Source: Spirosoma luteum DSM 19990 (GTDB taxonomy: Bacteria; Bacteroidota; Bacteroidia; Cytophagales; Spirosomataceae). Taken from it: a stretch of 64,000 nt of DNA. Of the stretch, positions 36,626-44,916 are shown one piece after another (position 1 is the stretch's first letter; every line of letters begins with the position of its first letter). The notes under the pieces are model-generated. The model was not told the origin of the DNA, searched no databases, and saw only the letters and a program-made list of their open reading frames with translations. The translations under genes were made by a program, and so were the position numbers. The stretch spans positions 456,593-520,592 of the forward strand of contig NZ_KB893246.1 of assembly GCF_000374065.1 (NCBI RefSeq). The letters are read 5' to 3'.

Positions 36626-36706
36626 GTCATTGATTATTACTGATTATCATTGGTAGCCACTCGTCGGAAAATTCAGGATGAATGACTACCGATGACAAGC
36701 AATGAC
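36626..36706. repeat. 10-bp-periodic AATGAC/GTCATT array between MFP and RND genes
   Basis: GTCATT at 36626 and ATCATT at 36646 (20 bp apart) face AATGAC at 36681, GATGAC at 36691 and AATGAC at 36701, exactly 10 bp apart. The layout, a GTCATT half then an inverted AATGAC half, is the same as at 3924-4001 in the trp operon, 33 kb away. The last unit overlaps the MFP stop codon (36706-36708 on the minus strand). Confidence 0.7.
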
Positions 36707-37833
36707 TAGAAACTGATAGGTTGTCCATCAACTAAATCCTGGTACCCGTTGGTCACGATTTGATCACCAGACTGTAAGCCCTGTGTAACAGCAATTCGCC
36801 CATCATAAGACTGCCCCGTTTTTATCTGCTTCGCCTTGGCAACCTTCTTCCCGCCTTCGTTCACCGCTACATAGACCAACTGCCCCTGTTCTGTGTTCTG
36901 AATCAGGTTCTGGTCAATCACGATAGCATTTGTCATGTTTTGATCGTTGACTTTAACCTGAGCCAGCATATTCGGTTTCAGGCTATTGTCAGACGGTAGC
37001 GGAGCTTCAATGGTAAACGTCCGGCTCAGTGGGTCTACAGATGTAGAAACAAAACTGATCTGCGACTTCATCTCGCGGTTTAAATCAGGAAACCGAATCA
37101 CGACCGGATCGCCCTTCCGTACACTGCCCGAATAGGTATCCGATACTTTGGCAATCACTTTAAGTTGGGATAGATTGACGATCCGAACCAATCCAACACC
37201 CGGAGCGGCCGACTGCCCGACTTTTACCGACACCTGGTCGACAACACCCGAAATGGGTGCCGTTACGGTCGATTGCGCCAACTGCACGTTGAGAGTAGAA
37301 ATTTTACGTTCCAGGGCTTCCTTGTTATTCTTCGCCTGTAAGTACTGTATTTCAGTACCGATTTGCTGTTTCCACAGGGAGGCCTGCTTTTCAAAAATCG
37401 TGTTAGCCAGCGATAACTGCGTTCTTACTTCCGCCATCGACTCCCGCATAATCTGGTCATCAACCTTGGCAATGGCTTGCCCGGCCCGTACCCGGTCACC
37501 TTCTTTAACATAAACCGCTGTTACAACCCCGCCCGATTTGGGCGATACCTGCACGTTATTTTTCGCGTCGATGGTACCCTGCAGTTCAACAAAGTGCCGG
37601 AACGTGCTGGCCGATACGGGAGCAACCGTTACGTCTTTAATGCGGGCTGTTTCCGCTTTTTTCGGATCGAGTTTAGTCACTTCCGATTCCAGCGTCTTGA
37701 TTTTCGTGTTCAGTTCGGCCTGCTGCGATTTTAACTCCGCCAGCTCTTCACGCTTCCCTTGTAAGTCAGTCTTTTTTTCTCCCCCGCAGGCCATCAACAG
37801 GCCTGTCAGGACAATAGCGTAATATGATTTCAT
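36706..37833 (-). CDS. RND efflux periplasmic adaptor (membrane fusion protein), lipoprotein
   Basis: A 375-residue adaptor with a lipobox (GLLMAC, Cys16), an early Lys/Glu coiled coil (about residues 24-56), a lipoyl-like half (VQVSPKSGGVVTAVYVKEGDRVRAGQAIAKVD), an alpha-hairpin, a second lipoyl half (STVTAPISGVVDQVSVKVGQSAAPG) and beta-barrel and proximal domains (LLQ-like FTIEAPLPSDN). It links the RND pump to TolC. It starts 22 bp after the tolC stop. Confidence 0.94.
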   Translation of the reverse strand: MKSYYAIVLTGLLMACGGEKKTDLQGKREELAELKSQQAELNTKIKTLESEVTKLDPKKAETARIKDVTVAPVSASTFRHFVELQGTIDAKNNVQVSPKSGGVVTAVYVKEGDRVRAGQAIAKVDDQIMRESMAEVRTQLSLANTIFEKQASLWKQQIGTEIQYLQAKNNKEALERKISTLNVQLAQSTVTAPISGVVDQVSVKVGQSAAPGVGLVRIVNLSQLKVIAKVSDTYSGSVRKGDPVVIRFPDLNREMKSQISFVSTSVDPLSRTFTIEAPLPSDNSLKPNMLAQVKVNDQNMTNAIVIDQNLIQNTEQGQLVYVAVNEGGKKVAKAKQIKTGQSYDGRIAVTQGLQSGDQIVTNGYQDLVDGQPISF

Positions 37834-37854
37834 GGTTCTAGTTTCAGTGTATGG

Positions 37855-39516
37855 TTAATTTCCGGTGTATAATCGGCCAAGTGCTTTATCCTGGTCAACT
37901 TTGGCAATCAAAAAATCGTATAGCGACCCGAAGTAATTAGTCTGCGCTTCACGGAGAGAAGCTTCGGCATTTAGCACCTCAATGCTCGAACCCACCCCTT
38001 CCTTGTATTTAATGCGGGTTACGCGCACAATTTCCTCGGCCAGGTCACGATTGCGCTGTTGTGTTTGTAGCGTTTGCAGGCCATTTTTAAGGGTAATGCT
38101 CGACTGCCGGATTTGCAGGTCGATGGAGTTACGGAGCAATTCACCACTGTTCTGGGCTTTTTGCAGGGTAGCCCGCTTTTGCTCAATCTGGCTCCGTTTC
38201 TGGAACCCATCGAAAATAGGAACCTGTAAACTCAGTCCTAATGACGCAAAATTGAACCAGGGAGATGTAATTAGTTGGTCTATTTTATTGCGCCCAGAGT
38301 TATAACCAAAATTAGCGAAAGCGGACGCCGTTGGGAAATAAGCCTTCTGTGTTACTTCAATGTCCTGTTCTGCTAATTTAATTTGTGTTTCCAAGGTCGA
38401 GTACTCAATCCGGCTGCGGTATTGAAACGTTGGGTCGGGTGAAATCAATGGCCGCAGGTCATCGACAGCCCGATCCTGTAATTGCTCCGCCAACGTGATT
38501 TCGTCATTTATCTTCAGGCCCATCTGAAACTTCAGCAGTGTATAACTCAATTCAATCAGGTTCTGCACATTCTGCCGTTCAGCTTTCAGGTTATTGGCCT
38601 GTACCTCCAGCCGCTGTACATCGAGTTTTTCAACAAACCCCTGCCTGTTCATCGCCTGCGTTTCATACAGGGCAGTATCCAGTCGGGCAATATTAAAATC
38701 AAGTAATTTAGCCCGCTCCAACGCGACCAGTACGCCATAATACGCTTTGGCAACCTGCTCAGCCACCACGACTTTAGAACTTTCCAGATTTCGCTGGGCC
38801 AGTTCGCGATAAGTAGCCGCAGCACGTAAGCCAACGTTTAAAGCAGCACTATATAGTACCTGATTTACGCTGGCGGCAGCATTGGCAGAGTATTTAACCC
38901 CGAATTGTACGGGTATAGCTGGGGCATCAGGCGATGCATTGGGATCGAAAAAGACAGCCGGCAAAAACGCCCGTTGAATAATCAGATTATCTGTTAGCGA
39001 TGCACTGGCAGAAACCTGGGGCAATGCAGATGCCTTAGTTTCGCGAATGCGGGCATCGGCACTCACCGCATCCAGTTGACTGTTTCGAATAGAAACATTC
39101 TGCCGTACAGCAAAATCAATTGCCTGCTGGAGCGTGTAGGTCTGCCCGTCAGTCGCGCCACCAGTTGGTGACAAACCATTCGGGGCCGTACCCAATCCCG
39201 AATTAAAGGTTGAAATAACACCCGGCTGGAGGTTCACGGGTCCTTCGGGCGTGCTTAGGGAGGGGGTACCGGCCGTTCCGCTGGCATTAGGCTGCGATGG
39301 CACGTTTATCCCCGTACCCGGAGTAGTTCCGGGCTGGGCCACCACTACCCCGGTTGCCGCTGGCTGCTGGGCACCGGGCTGCTGACCACTAGGCGCTGCA
39401 CCGGTAGGTTGCTGCCCTACAGATGGTTGTGTGGGTACCTGTGCTACAGCGCCCGTTCCAGGCCAGATAGCCGGAAACCAAAGTGCTGTCAAACAAAGTA
39501 TACTACTTGTTTTCAT
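37855..39516 (-). CDS. TolC family outer-membrane efflux protein
   Basis: A 553-residue outer-membrane channel. A signal peptide (MKTSSILCLTALWFPAIW...AVAQ) is followed by about 100 residues rich in Pro, Gln, Gly and Thr (QQPTGAAPSGQQPGAQQPAA and so on) before the TolC domain begins at YTLQQAIDFAVRQN. Two duplicated helical repeats follow, e.g. ELAQRNLESSKVVVAEQVAKAYYG (in parts) and VRVTRIKYKEGVGSSIEVLNAE. The ATG at 39516 overlaps the tetR end by 14 nt and fits the signal peptide. Longer starts at 39552 or 39570 run deeper into tetR. Confidence 0.93.
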   Translation of the reverse strand: MKTSSILCLTALWFPAIWPGTGAVAQVPTQPSVGQQPTGAAPSGQQPGAQQPAATGVVVAQPGTTPGTGINVPSQPNASGTAGTPSLSTPEGPVNLQPGVISTFNSGLGTAPNGLSPTGGATDGQTYTLQQAIDFAVRQNVSIRNSQLDAVSADARIRETKASALPQVSASASLTDNLIIQRAFLPAVFFDPNASPDAPAIPVQFGVKYSANAAASVNQVLYSAALNVGLRAAATYRELAQRNLESSKVVVAEQVAKAYYGVLVALERAKLLDFNIARLDTALYETQAMNRQGFVEKLDVQRLEVQANNLKAERQNVQNLIELSYTLLKFQMGLKINDEITLAEQLQDRAVDDLRPLISPDPTFQYRSRIEYSTLETQIKLAEQDIEVTQKAYFPTASAFANFGYNSGRNKIDQLITSPWFNFASLGLSLQVPIFDGFQKRSQIEQKRATLQKAQNSGELLRNSIDLQIRQSSITLKNGLQTLQTQQRNRDLAEEIVRVTRIKYKEGVGSSIEVLNAEASLREAQTNYFGSLYDFLIAKVDQDKALGRLYTGN

Positions 39517-40135
39517 AGATAATAGGTTGTATTTCTTTTCCTTTATTAACATACTGATTATAGGCCTCAAATCCCTTCTCGGTCAGCATTCCCCGCACAA
39601 AATGGTGTATGAGTTCAGCCTGAACTTCGTGCATTGAATACTGGTCGGATGGGAAAAGGTCATGATTGAACGCAAGTTCGATTTGTTCCACCCGAAGCCG
39701 GGCTAAGATGGCTGGATTGATGTCGGCACGATATAGGCCTACGGCAATACCTTTTTGAATATTTCCAAGAATAGACCCCATGATTTGATCTTCCTTATAT
39801 TGTCGGAATAAAGAAAAGGCCTGCGGATAATAACGCTTTATGTCCATGAGCAGATTCGGGCTAACCTGGTCTGCATTTTTTTGCATCATTGTCAACACAC
39901 TCAATATCTCTTCAATCGGATTGGCTGTATCAATGACCATACATTCCATTTCTGACTGATTTCGGCTTGTTTTGTGCTGAATGACCTGATACAAAATCTG
40001 TTCTTTATCAGAAAAATGCTGATAAATTGTCTTTTTCGAAATACCCAGTTGTTTTGCTATTTCCTCCATCGTAACAGAGCGAACGCCGAACTTCCAGAAT
40101 AGCCGTTCAGCCTCTGCCAGAATCCTTTCCTTCAT
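39503..40135 (-). CDS. TetR/AcrR family transcriptional regulator
   Basis: A 210-residue repressor-type protein. The N-terminal helix-turn-helix reads RILAEAERLFWKFGVRSVTMEEIAKQLGISKKTIYQHFSDKEQIL (residues 4-48 region). The C-terminal ligand domain is variable. It is the first gene of the efflux operon and overlaps tolC by 14 nt, so it probably controls its own operon in response to a pump substrate. A palindrome around the predicted -7 box upstream fits self-repression. Confidence 0.93.
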   Translation of the reverse strand: MKERILAEAERLFWKFGVRSVTMEEIAKQLGISKKTIYQHFSDKEQILYQVIQHKTSRNQSEMECMVIDTANPIEEILSVLTMMQKNADQVSPNLLMDIKRYYPQAFSLFRQYKEDQIMGSILGNIQKGIAVGLYRADINPAILARLRVEQIELAFNHDLFPSDQYSMHEVQAELIHHFVRGMLTEKGFEAYNQYVNKGKEIQPIIYENK

Positions 40136-40166
40136 TTATAAATAGAACTTTAGCTGGATGAACTCT

Positions 40167-40194
40167 GGAAACTCAAATATAGTTCTCAGTTTCC
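40167..40194 (-). promoter_or_regulatory. Candidate TetR operator overlapping the efflux operon -7 box
   Basis: GGAAACT (40167-40173) and AGTTTCC (40188-40194) are exact inverted repeats with a 14-bp spacer. Between them, on the minus strand, lies TATATTTG (40181 down to 40174), a match to the Bacteroidota -7 pattern TAnnTTTG. A dimeric repressor on the dyad would cover the promoter. The 5' untranslated region to the tetR ATG would be about 30 nt. No clear -33 element is seen. Confidence 0.55.
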
Positions 40195-40249
40195 TAACAA
40201 TTTTCAGATAATATGATGAACGGCCTGAAAAGGGGAGTGAAGGAACTAA

Positions 40250-40282
40250 AACACCCGGCGAAATCAGGCTTCGCCGGGTGTT
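40250..40282 (-). terminator. Terminator of recF
   Basis: A perfect 13-bp stem, AACACCCGGCGAA (40250-40262) with TTCGCCGGGTGTT (40270-40282), 7-nt loop. On the minus strand it is followed by TTAG after a GTTTT run, about 60 bp after the recF stop. Confidence 0.75.
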
Positions 40283-40344
40283 GTGGTGTATTTTTTAAAA
40301 CAGTGACTATGGCACTAGTGGATTACTGGCTACTTCGTTTTTAG

Positions 40345-41463
40345 TCACGCATGGGCTATTTCGAAGAAGCGGACATCGGCCTTTACTTTAGAGAGTAGCT
40401 CACGCGTACGTTCGGGTCGGGCATCAGTAATAAAGAGTTGACCGAATGCTCCTTCGTCCATTTGCTGGATAAGTTTACTGATGCGTCGGTCATCAAGCTT
40501 ATCAAAAATATCGTCTAATAAAAGAATCGGTTTAACCCCTTTTCCACTTCGCAGCTGGTCGAATTGAGCCAGTTTAAGGGCAATTACAAACGTCTTCTGC
40601 TGTCCCTGCGAACCAAACTTCTTCAGCGGTACCGTTTGCCCGCTACTGTCACCAATCAGAAAAGAGTAGTCATCTTTATGGATGCCCATCGTAGTACGTT
40701 GCAATACGGTATCGCGCCGACGGAAATGCCGGAACTCACTGGCAAAATCCGGATTGCTCACATCAGATTCATACTGGATATCGACCGTTTCCCGTCCGTC
40801 GCTCAGATACGCATAGTGTGCTTTGAACCCAGGCATAAACTCCTGAATAAACTGCTGTCGTCGATCGTGAATCTTCTGTCCGAGGTCGAGCAGAGGTTCA
40901 TCATAGGTGTCGAGCAAGTCATCATCAACCTGATTCCCGTTTCTACGATCCTGGTCAGCAAAAAGTTTTAGCAGGCTGTTGCGCTGTTTCAGCACCTGTT
41001 GATACATCAGGTAATCGCGCAGATAATTGGGGTCAAGCTGGGAAAATACACCATCAAAAAAATGCCGCCGTTCTTCGCTGTGCTCACGAACCAGATCCGT
41101 GTCATTAGGAGCGATGAGGACGACCGGGAAACGCCCAATGTGTTCACTAATCCGCTCATACGGTTTTTTGTCGGCCATCAGCACCTTTCGCTGACCCCGC
41201 TGCAGACTAATGGTAATTTGTACCATGCGCGCATCCTCAGCAAACGTACCATCGATGATAAAATAAGAGGCATCATGCAGAATACTCAACGCATCCTGAC
41301 TTTGAAAAGCACTTTTGCTCAAGGCCAGAAAATAAATGGCATCGAGCAGATTCGTTTTCCCGCTCCCGTTTGGCCCTACTAATACATTTACCTCTTGCCC
41401 GAATACGTACCGGCCATCTTCATAGTTCTTAAAATTAGTCAGGCTGAGTTTTTCAAGGTACAT
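40345..41463 (-). CDS. recF: DNA replication and repair protein RecF
   Basis: RecF helps load RecA at gaps and forks. The 372-residue protein has Walker A GPNGSGKT (residues 30-37), the ABC signature KKFGSQGQQKTF and Walker B KPILLLDDIFDKLD. ATG 41463 gives MYLEKLSLTNFKNY, the normal RecF start; a start 15 codons earlier is less likely. In many bacteria recF sits next to dnaA-dnaN near the origin; here neither gene is adjacent, as is common in Bacteroidota. It is divergent from pdhA. Confidence 0.96.
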   Translation of the reverse strand: MYLEKLSLTNFKNYEDGRYVFGQEVNVLVGPNGSGKTNLLDAIYFLALSKSAFQSQDALSILHDASYFIIDGTFAEDARMVQITISLQRGQRKVLMADKKPYERISEHIGRFPVVLIAPNDTDLVREHSEERRHFFDGVFSQLDPNYLRDYLMYQQVLKQRNSLLKLFADQDRRNGNQVDDDLLDTYDEPLLDLGQKIHDRRQQFIQEFMPGFKAHYAYLSDGRETVDIQYESDVSNPDFASEFRHFRRRDTVLQRTTMGIHKDDYSFLIGDSSGQTVPLKKFGSQGQQKTFVIALKLAQFDQLRSGKGVKPILLLDDIFDKLDDRRISKLIQQMDEGAFGQLFITDARPERTRELLSKVKADVRFFEIAHA

Positions 41464-41553
41464 ATGTATAGCGTATAACGCGATAATGCGTAATTTCGCA
41501 GCAGTCAATTACTCAGCGAAACCAAGAGTTTCGGAAGCAATTGATATTGGCAA

Positions 41554-41561
41554 CAAAGATA
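41554..41561 (-). promoter_or_regulatory. Possible -7 box of recF
   Basis: On the minus strand TATCTTTG (41561 down to 41554) matches TAnnTTTG and equals the trp -7 box. It lies 91 bp upstream of the recF ATG in the divergent spacer. No -33 TTTG at the expected distance. Confidence 0.35.
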
Positions 41562-41662
41562 CGGGCGGTTTGTTAGTAGAAATAGACTCAATCGTAAAGG
41601 GGTTGCACCAAAGCCGGGCGTTTCTTTCCGGTATACTTGTTGATTATTTGAACACATTCCTC

Positions 41663-42721
41663 ATGGCAAGCGTCAAAGAGAAAACTCCTTCAGGGAAATC
41701 CAAGCAGAATGGTAAAGCGCCGGAAGCGGCTAAAACCCAGCATCCGAAAGAGCGGTATATGTACTGGTACGAATCAATGCAGCTACAGCGGAAATTCGAA
41801 GAAAAAGCCGGTCAGCTTTATGGTCAACAGAAAATCCGCGGATTCTGCCACTTATATATAGGTCAGGAAGCTTGCTCTTCGGGATCCTATTCTGCCCTGA
41901 CTAAAGACGACAAATGGATAACCGCTTATCGCGACCACGGTATTCCACTCGCTCTCGGCTCCGATCCTAAAGCAATCATGGCGGAGTTATTTGCCAAGCA
42001 GACCGGCTCGTCTAAAGGAAAGGGCGGTTCTATGCACATCTTCGACAAATCAGTAAATTTTGTTGGGGGACATGGTATTGTTGGCGCGCAGATACCCATG
42101 GGCGCCGGCATTGGGCTCGCCGAGAAGTACAACAAGACAGGTAACCTCTGTATTACGTTTATGGGTGACGGAGCCGTACGCCAGGGTGCTTTACACGAAG
42201 CATTCAATATGGCGATGCTCTGGAAGATTCCGGTCATCTTTGTCGTTGAAAACAACGGCTATGCTATGGGAACCTCGGTTGCCCGCACTTCAAACGTCAC
42301 CGATCTGTACACACTCGCCGAAGCGTACGATATGCCATCTGAACCCGTCGATGCCATGAGCGTTGAGGCTGTTCATGAAGCCGTGAGCCGTGCTGCCGAG
42401 CGAGCCAGGGCCGGGGAAGGACCGACGTTTCTGGAATTCCGCACGTATCGTTATCGCGGTCACTCCATGTCTGATCCACAGAAGTACCGGAAAAAGGAAG
42501 AATTGGAAGAATACAAGTTGCGTGATCCTATCGAACAAGTGAAAGCAACTATTTTGGAAAAGGGCATTGCCACAGAAGAAGAGTTGGCTGCTATCGATCA
42601 GACTATAAAAGCTAGGGTTGACGAAGCCGTGCAATTTGCAGAAGACTCCCCGTATCCTCCTGCCGAAGAAGCTTACAAAGATGTTTATATGCAGCAGGAT
42701 TATCCATTCCTGATGGAGTAA
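41663..42721 (+). CDS. pdhA: Pyruvate dehydrogenase E1 component, alpha subunit
   Basis: E1-alpha with E1-beta decarboxylates pyruvate using thiamine diphosphate. The 352-residue protein has RGFCHLYIGQEA, the ThDP motif starting GDG at residues 168-170 (GDGAVRQGALHEAFN, ending ENNGYAM), and YRYRGHSMSDPQKYR near the regulatory loop. ATG 41663 is preferred; the frame is open upstream but with no homology. A Lys/Pro-rich tail of about 30 residues precedes the domain. The E1-beta gene is not in the window; a strong terminator follows at once. Confidence 0.93.
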   Translation: MASVKEKTPSGKSKQNGKAPEAAKTQHPKERYMYWYESMQLQRKFEEKAGQLYGQQKIRGFCHLYIGQEACSSGSYSALTKDDKWITAYRDHGIPLALGSDPKAIMAELFAKQTGSSKGKGGSMHIFDKSVNFVGGHGIVGAQIPMGAGIGLAEKYNKTGNLCITFMGDGAVRQGALHEAFNMAMLWKIPVIFVVENNGYAMGTSVARTSNVTDLYTLAEAYDMPSEPVDAMSVEAVHEAVSRAAERARAGEGPTFLEFRTYRYRGHSMSDPQKYRKKEELEEYKLRDPIEQVKATILEKGIATEEELAAIDQTIKARVDEAVQFAEDSPYPPAEEAYKDVYMQQDYPFLME

Positions 42722-42761
42722 GCATTGAAAATGTAGCTTGTATGTATGGGCTAATGAACGT

Positions 42762-42810
42762 GTTCCACAAAAAATGTCCTGACCAATAATCAGGACATTT
42801 TTTGTGGAAC
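42762..42810. terminator. Strong terminator after pdhA
   Basis: 42762-42782 pairs perfectly with 42790-42810 (21 bp, core TGTCCTGA/TCAGGACA inside A6/T6 runs), 7-nt loop. The A and T runs make it functional on both strands. Confidence 0.9.
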
Positions 42811-42898
42811 AATATACCATAAATAAATGTATATACATTAAATGTACCAACATAATTAAACTTAAAATAATAGTTTCACCTTTTTTCTAGCAAAGCAC

Positions 42899-43837
42899 AT
42901 GGAAACTTTAATTAATGGCCTTCACCATGTTACAACATTAGCGGGCGACACCCAACGGAATGTTGATTACTACACAGATATCCTTGGCCTCCGCCTTGTC
43001 AAAAAGACAGTCAATTTTGATGCGCCGGATGTATACCACTTGTATTATGGAAATGAAACAGGATCGCCTGGTACCATCCTAACGTTTTTCCCCTATGGTA
43101 ATCTGCCACGCGGTCGGAAGGGTGTTGGGCAATTGACTTACACTGCCTTTTCTGTTGCGGTTAACTCACTACGTTTTTGGATGGATAGACTCCACGAGCG
43201 AAACATTTCTTACGCTGGCCCCTACAAACGATTTGACGAATCCTATCTGCGATTTGACGATTTTGATGGCATGGGCATCGAACTCGTGTTTACGAATGAT
43301 GATTCCAGAACGGGCTGGAGTAACGGTCACATTCCTGTTGAATTTGCCGTACGCGGATTCCACACGGTTACGCTTAACCAACAAAACCCAGACCGCACCA
43401 TCCAACTTCTGACAGAAAATCTGCAGCATACATTAGTAGGGGAGGAGGAAGGTCGATTCCGATTTAAAGCGGGTATTGGCGGATCAGGAAATTACGTTGA
43501 TGTTTTACATTCACCGAATGACGTTCGTGCGCTACAAGGCGCGGGTTCAGTTCATCACGTAGCGTTCTCAACGAATTCGGATGAAACGCAGTTGCTTATT
43601 CAACAACAGTTGACAGAGTCAGGATATCAGGTTACGCCGGTACAGGACCGTAATTATTTCAACAGTATTTATTTCCGGGAGCCGGGCGGGATTTTATTTG
43701 AGGTGGCTACTAACCCACCCGGATTCACGGTTGACGAACCCATTTCAGATTTAGGTAAAAGCCTAAAATTGCCCGCTCAATATGAATCTCGTCGTGCCAA
43801 GATTGAAACGGAGTTACCCGAGATAATGTTGAAATAG
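42899..43837 (+). CDS. Ring-cleaving dioxygenase, VOC (glyoxalase) superfamily, MhqO/LinE-like
   Basis: A 312-residue protein made of two vicinal-oxygen-chelate modules. The first starts GLHHVTTLAGDTQRNVDYYTDILGLRLVKKTVNFD; the second has GFHTVTLNQQNPDRTIQLL, SVHHVAFSTNSDE and REPGGILFEVATNPPGF. The His (HHV, HHVAF) and Glu (FEV) residues are the expected metal ligands. Relatives include hydroquinone dioxygenases (LinE) and Bacillus MhqO, part of a quinone-stress response. The next gene is a hydrolase of the kind that partners MhqO in Bacillus, supporting a quinone or hydroquinone detoxification role (inference). Confidence 0.85.
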   Translation: METLINGLHHVTTLAGDTQRNVDYYTDILGLRLVKKTVNFDAPDVYHLYYGNETGSPGTILTFFPYGNLPRGRKGVGQLTYTAFSVAVNSLRFWMDRLHERNISYAGPYKRFDESYLRFDDFDGMGIELVFTNDDSRTGWSNGHIPVEFAVRGFHTVTLNQQNPDRTIQLLTENLQHTLVGEEEGRFRFKAGIGGSGNYVDVLHSPNDVRALQGAGSVHHVAFSTNSDETQLLIQQQLTESGYQVTPVQDRNYFNSIYFREPGGILFEVATNPPGFTVDEPISDLGKSLKLPAQYESRRAKIETELPEIMLK

Positions 43838-43910
43838 ATTTTGTCATCGCTTATATTCCTAAGGTAATATTCCATCAAGGAATACAAGCAACTTTCTAAA
43901 CGAAATTCAT

Positions 43911-44561
43911 ATGTTACACAATTCAGCAAATTTTCAAACCGCTGGTTTACCCCTTGAAGAAGCGACGAAAGTAATGATTATGGTTCATGGCCGGGGAGGA
44001 TCCGCGCGGGATATTTTATCACTTTCTAATTATATACAGGATAAAGGTTTCGCTTTTATTGCTCCGGAAGCCCAGAATAACACCTGGTATCCTCATTCAT
44101 TCCTTCGGCCGATAGAAGATAATGAACCCTATTTATCATCAGCTCTTGAAACCCTGGCCGCTACCCGTGCCCGGTTACAGGCTGATTTCAATTTTAAACT
44201 GCCCCAAATTTACTGGCTGGGTTTTTCACAAGGCGCGTGTCTTATACTGGAATTTGTAGCGAGAAATGCCGCAGAATATGGTGGAGTATTCGGGTTGAGC
44301 GGTGGCTTGATTGGCCCGGCAGAAACAACAAGAAATTACAAAGGAACATTTTCTGATATGCCTGTTTTCCTAGGCTGTAGTAATAAAGATCCTCACGTTC
44401 CTGAATACCGTGTTCTAGAATCGGACCAGGTTTTTAAACGAATGAATGCGCGTGTTACAACGAAACTCTATCCAAATTTTACACACACAATTAACGAAGA
44501 CGAGTTAAACATCGTTAATTTGCTAATAGCCGGAGAAGAACCAACTACGGCTTTCATTTAA
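43911..44561 (+). CDS. Carboxylesterase/phospholipase-like alpha/beta hydrolase, MhqD-like
   Basis: A 216-residue hydrolase with VMIMVHGRGGSARDIL (oxyanion region), the nucleophile elbow LGFSQGACL, the acid in GCSNKDPHVP and the base in YPNFTHTINED, so a complete Ser-Asp-His triad. It is the size of the MhqD/YodD carboxylesterases. It follows the dioxygenase by 73 bp and precedes an isomerase-like gene by 11 bp. The product of ring cleavage or a quinone ester is a possible substrate (inference). Confidence 0.87.
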   Translation: MLHNSANFQTAGLPLEEATKVMIMVHGRGGSARDILSLSNYIQDKGFAFIAPEAQNNTWYPHSFLRPIEDNEPYLSSALETLAATRARLQADFNFKLPQIYWLGFSQGACLILEFVARNAAEYGGVFGLSGGLIGPAETTRNYKGTFSDMPVFLGCSNKDPHVPEYRVLESDQVFKRMNARVTTKLYPNFTHTINEDELNIVNLLIAGEEPTTAFI

Positions 44562-44572
44562 CGTCAACGTAC

Positions 44573-44869
44573 ATGAGCCAATACATGGTTGAATTTGATC
44601 TTCCAACTATTCTGGATGAAGGATTTGAAAATAGGATACCAGCCCAGCGACTCAAAGTAGAAGAATTGATGGAGAAAGGTTTTTTGCTGTCCTATTCACT
44701 TTCTGTCGACCGCCAGAAACTATGGTGTATTTTCAAAGCTGAATCGGAACTGGAAGTCATGGAGTCAATCTCCGAATTTCCACTAATTAAATACATGACT
44801 CCCATGATAACTGAACTGATGTTTCATAATATGGTAGCAGCTCGAATTCCCCTTTTCTCCTTAAACTAA
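44573..44869 (+). CDS. Small muconolactone-isomerase-like (ferredoxin-fold) protein
   Basis: A 98-residue protein reading MVEFDLPTILDEGFENRIP, PAQRLKVEELMEKGFLLSYS, DRQKLWCIFKAESELEVME and FPLIKYMTPMITELMF. The order of strands and helices and the length match muconolactone delta-isomerase and related dimeric alpha/beta-barrel proteins. Together with the ring-cleaving dioxygenase and hydrolase it makes a coherent aromatic-degradation set, although its true substrate is unknown. The stop codon lies in a long palindrome. Confidence 0.7.
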   Translation: MSQYMVEFDLPTILDEGFENRIPAQRLKVEELMEKGFLLSYSLSVDRQKLWCIFKAESELEVMESISEFPLIKYMTPMITELMFHNMVAARIPLFSLN

Positions 44870-44916
44870 ACTAAAAGATACGCTCATTAATGAGCGTATC
44901 TTTTAGTTTAGTTTAA
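44861..44916. terminator. 56-bp perfect palindrome ending the three-gene set
   Basis: 44861-44888 and 44889-44916 are exact inverted copies with no spacer (core GATACGCTCATT/AATGAGCGTATC flanked by TTTTAG and CTAAAA). It contains the last two codons and stop of the isomerase-like gene. In RNA it would form a 26-27 bp hairpin with a tiny loop. There is no long U tail, but the AU-rich arm base is compatible with termination or mRNA protection. Confidence 0.75.

Noticed and set aside
41464..41662. Upstream extension of pdhA by 59 codons
   Set aside because: The frame happens to be open through the recF-pdhA divergent spacer, but the residues show no E1-alpha homology and the ATG at 41663 gives a normal length.
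42290..42853. 187-codon minus-strand frame overlapping pdhA
   Set aside because: It is antisense to conserved pdhA sequence, starts beyond the pdhA terminator and has no domain.
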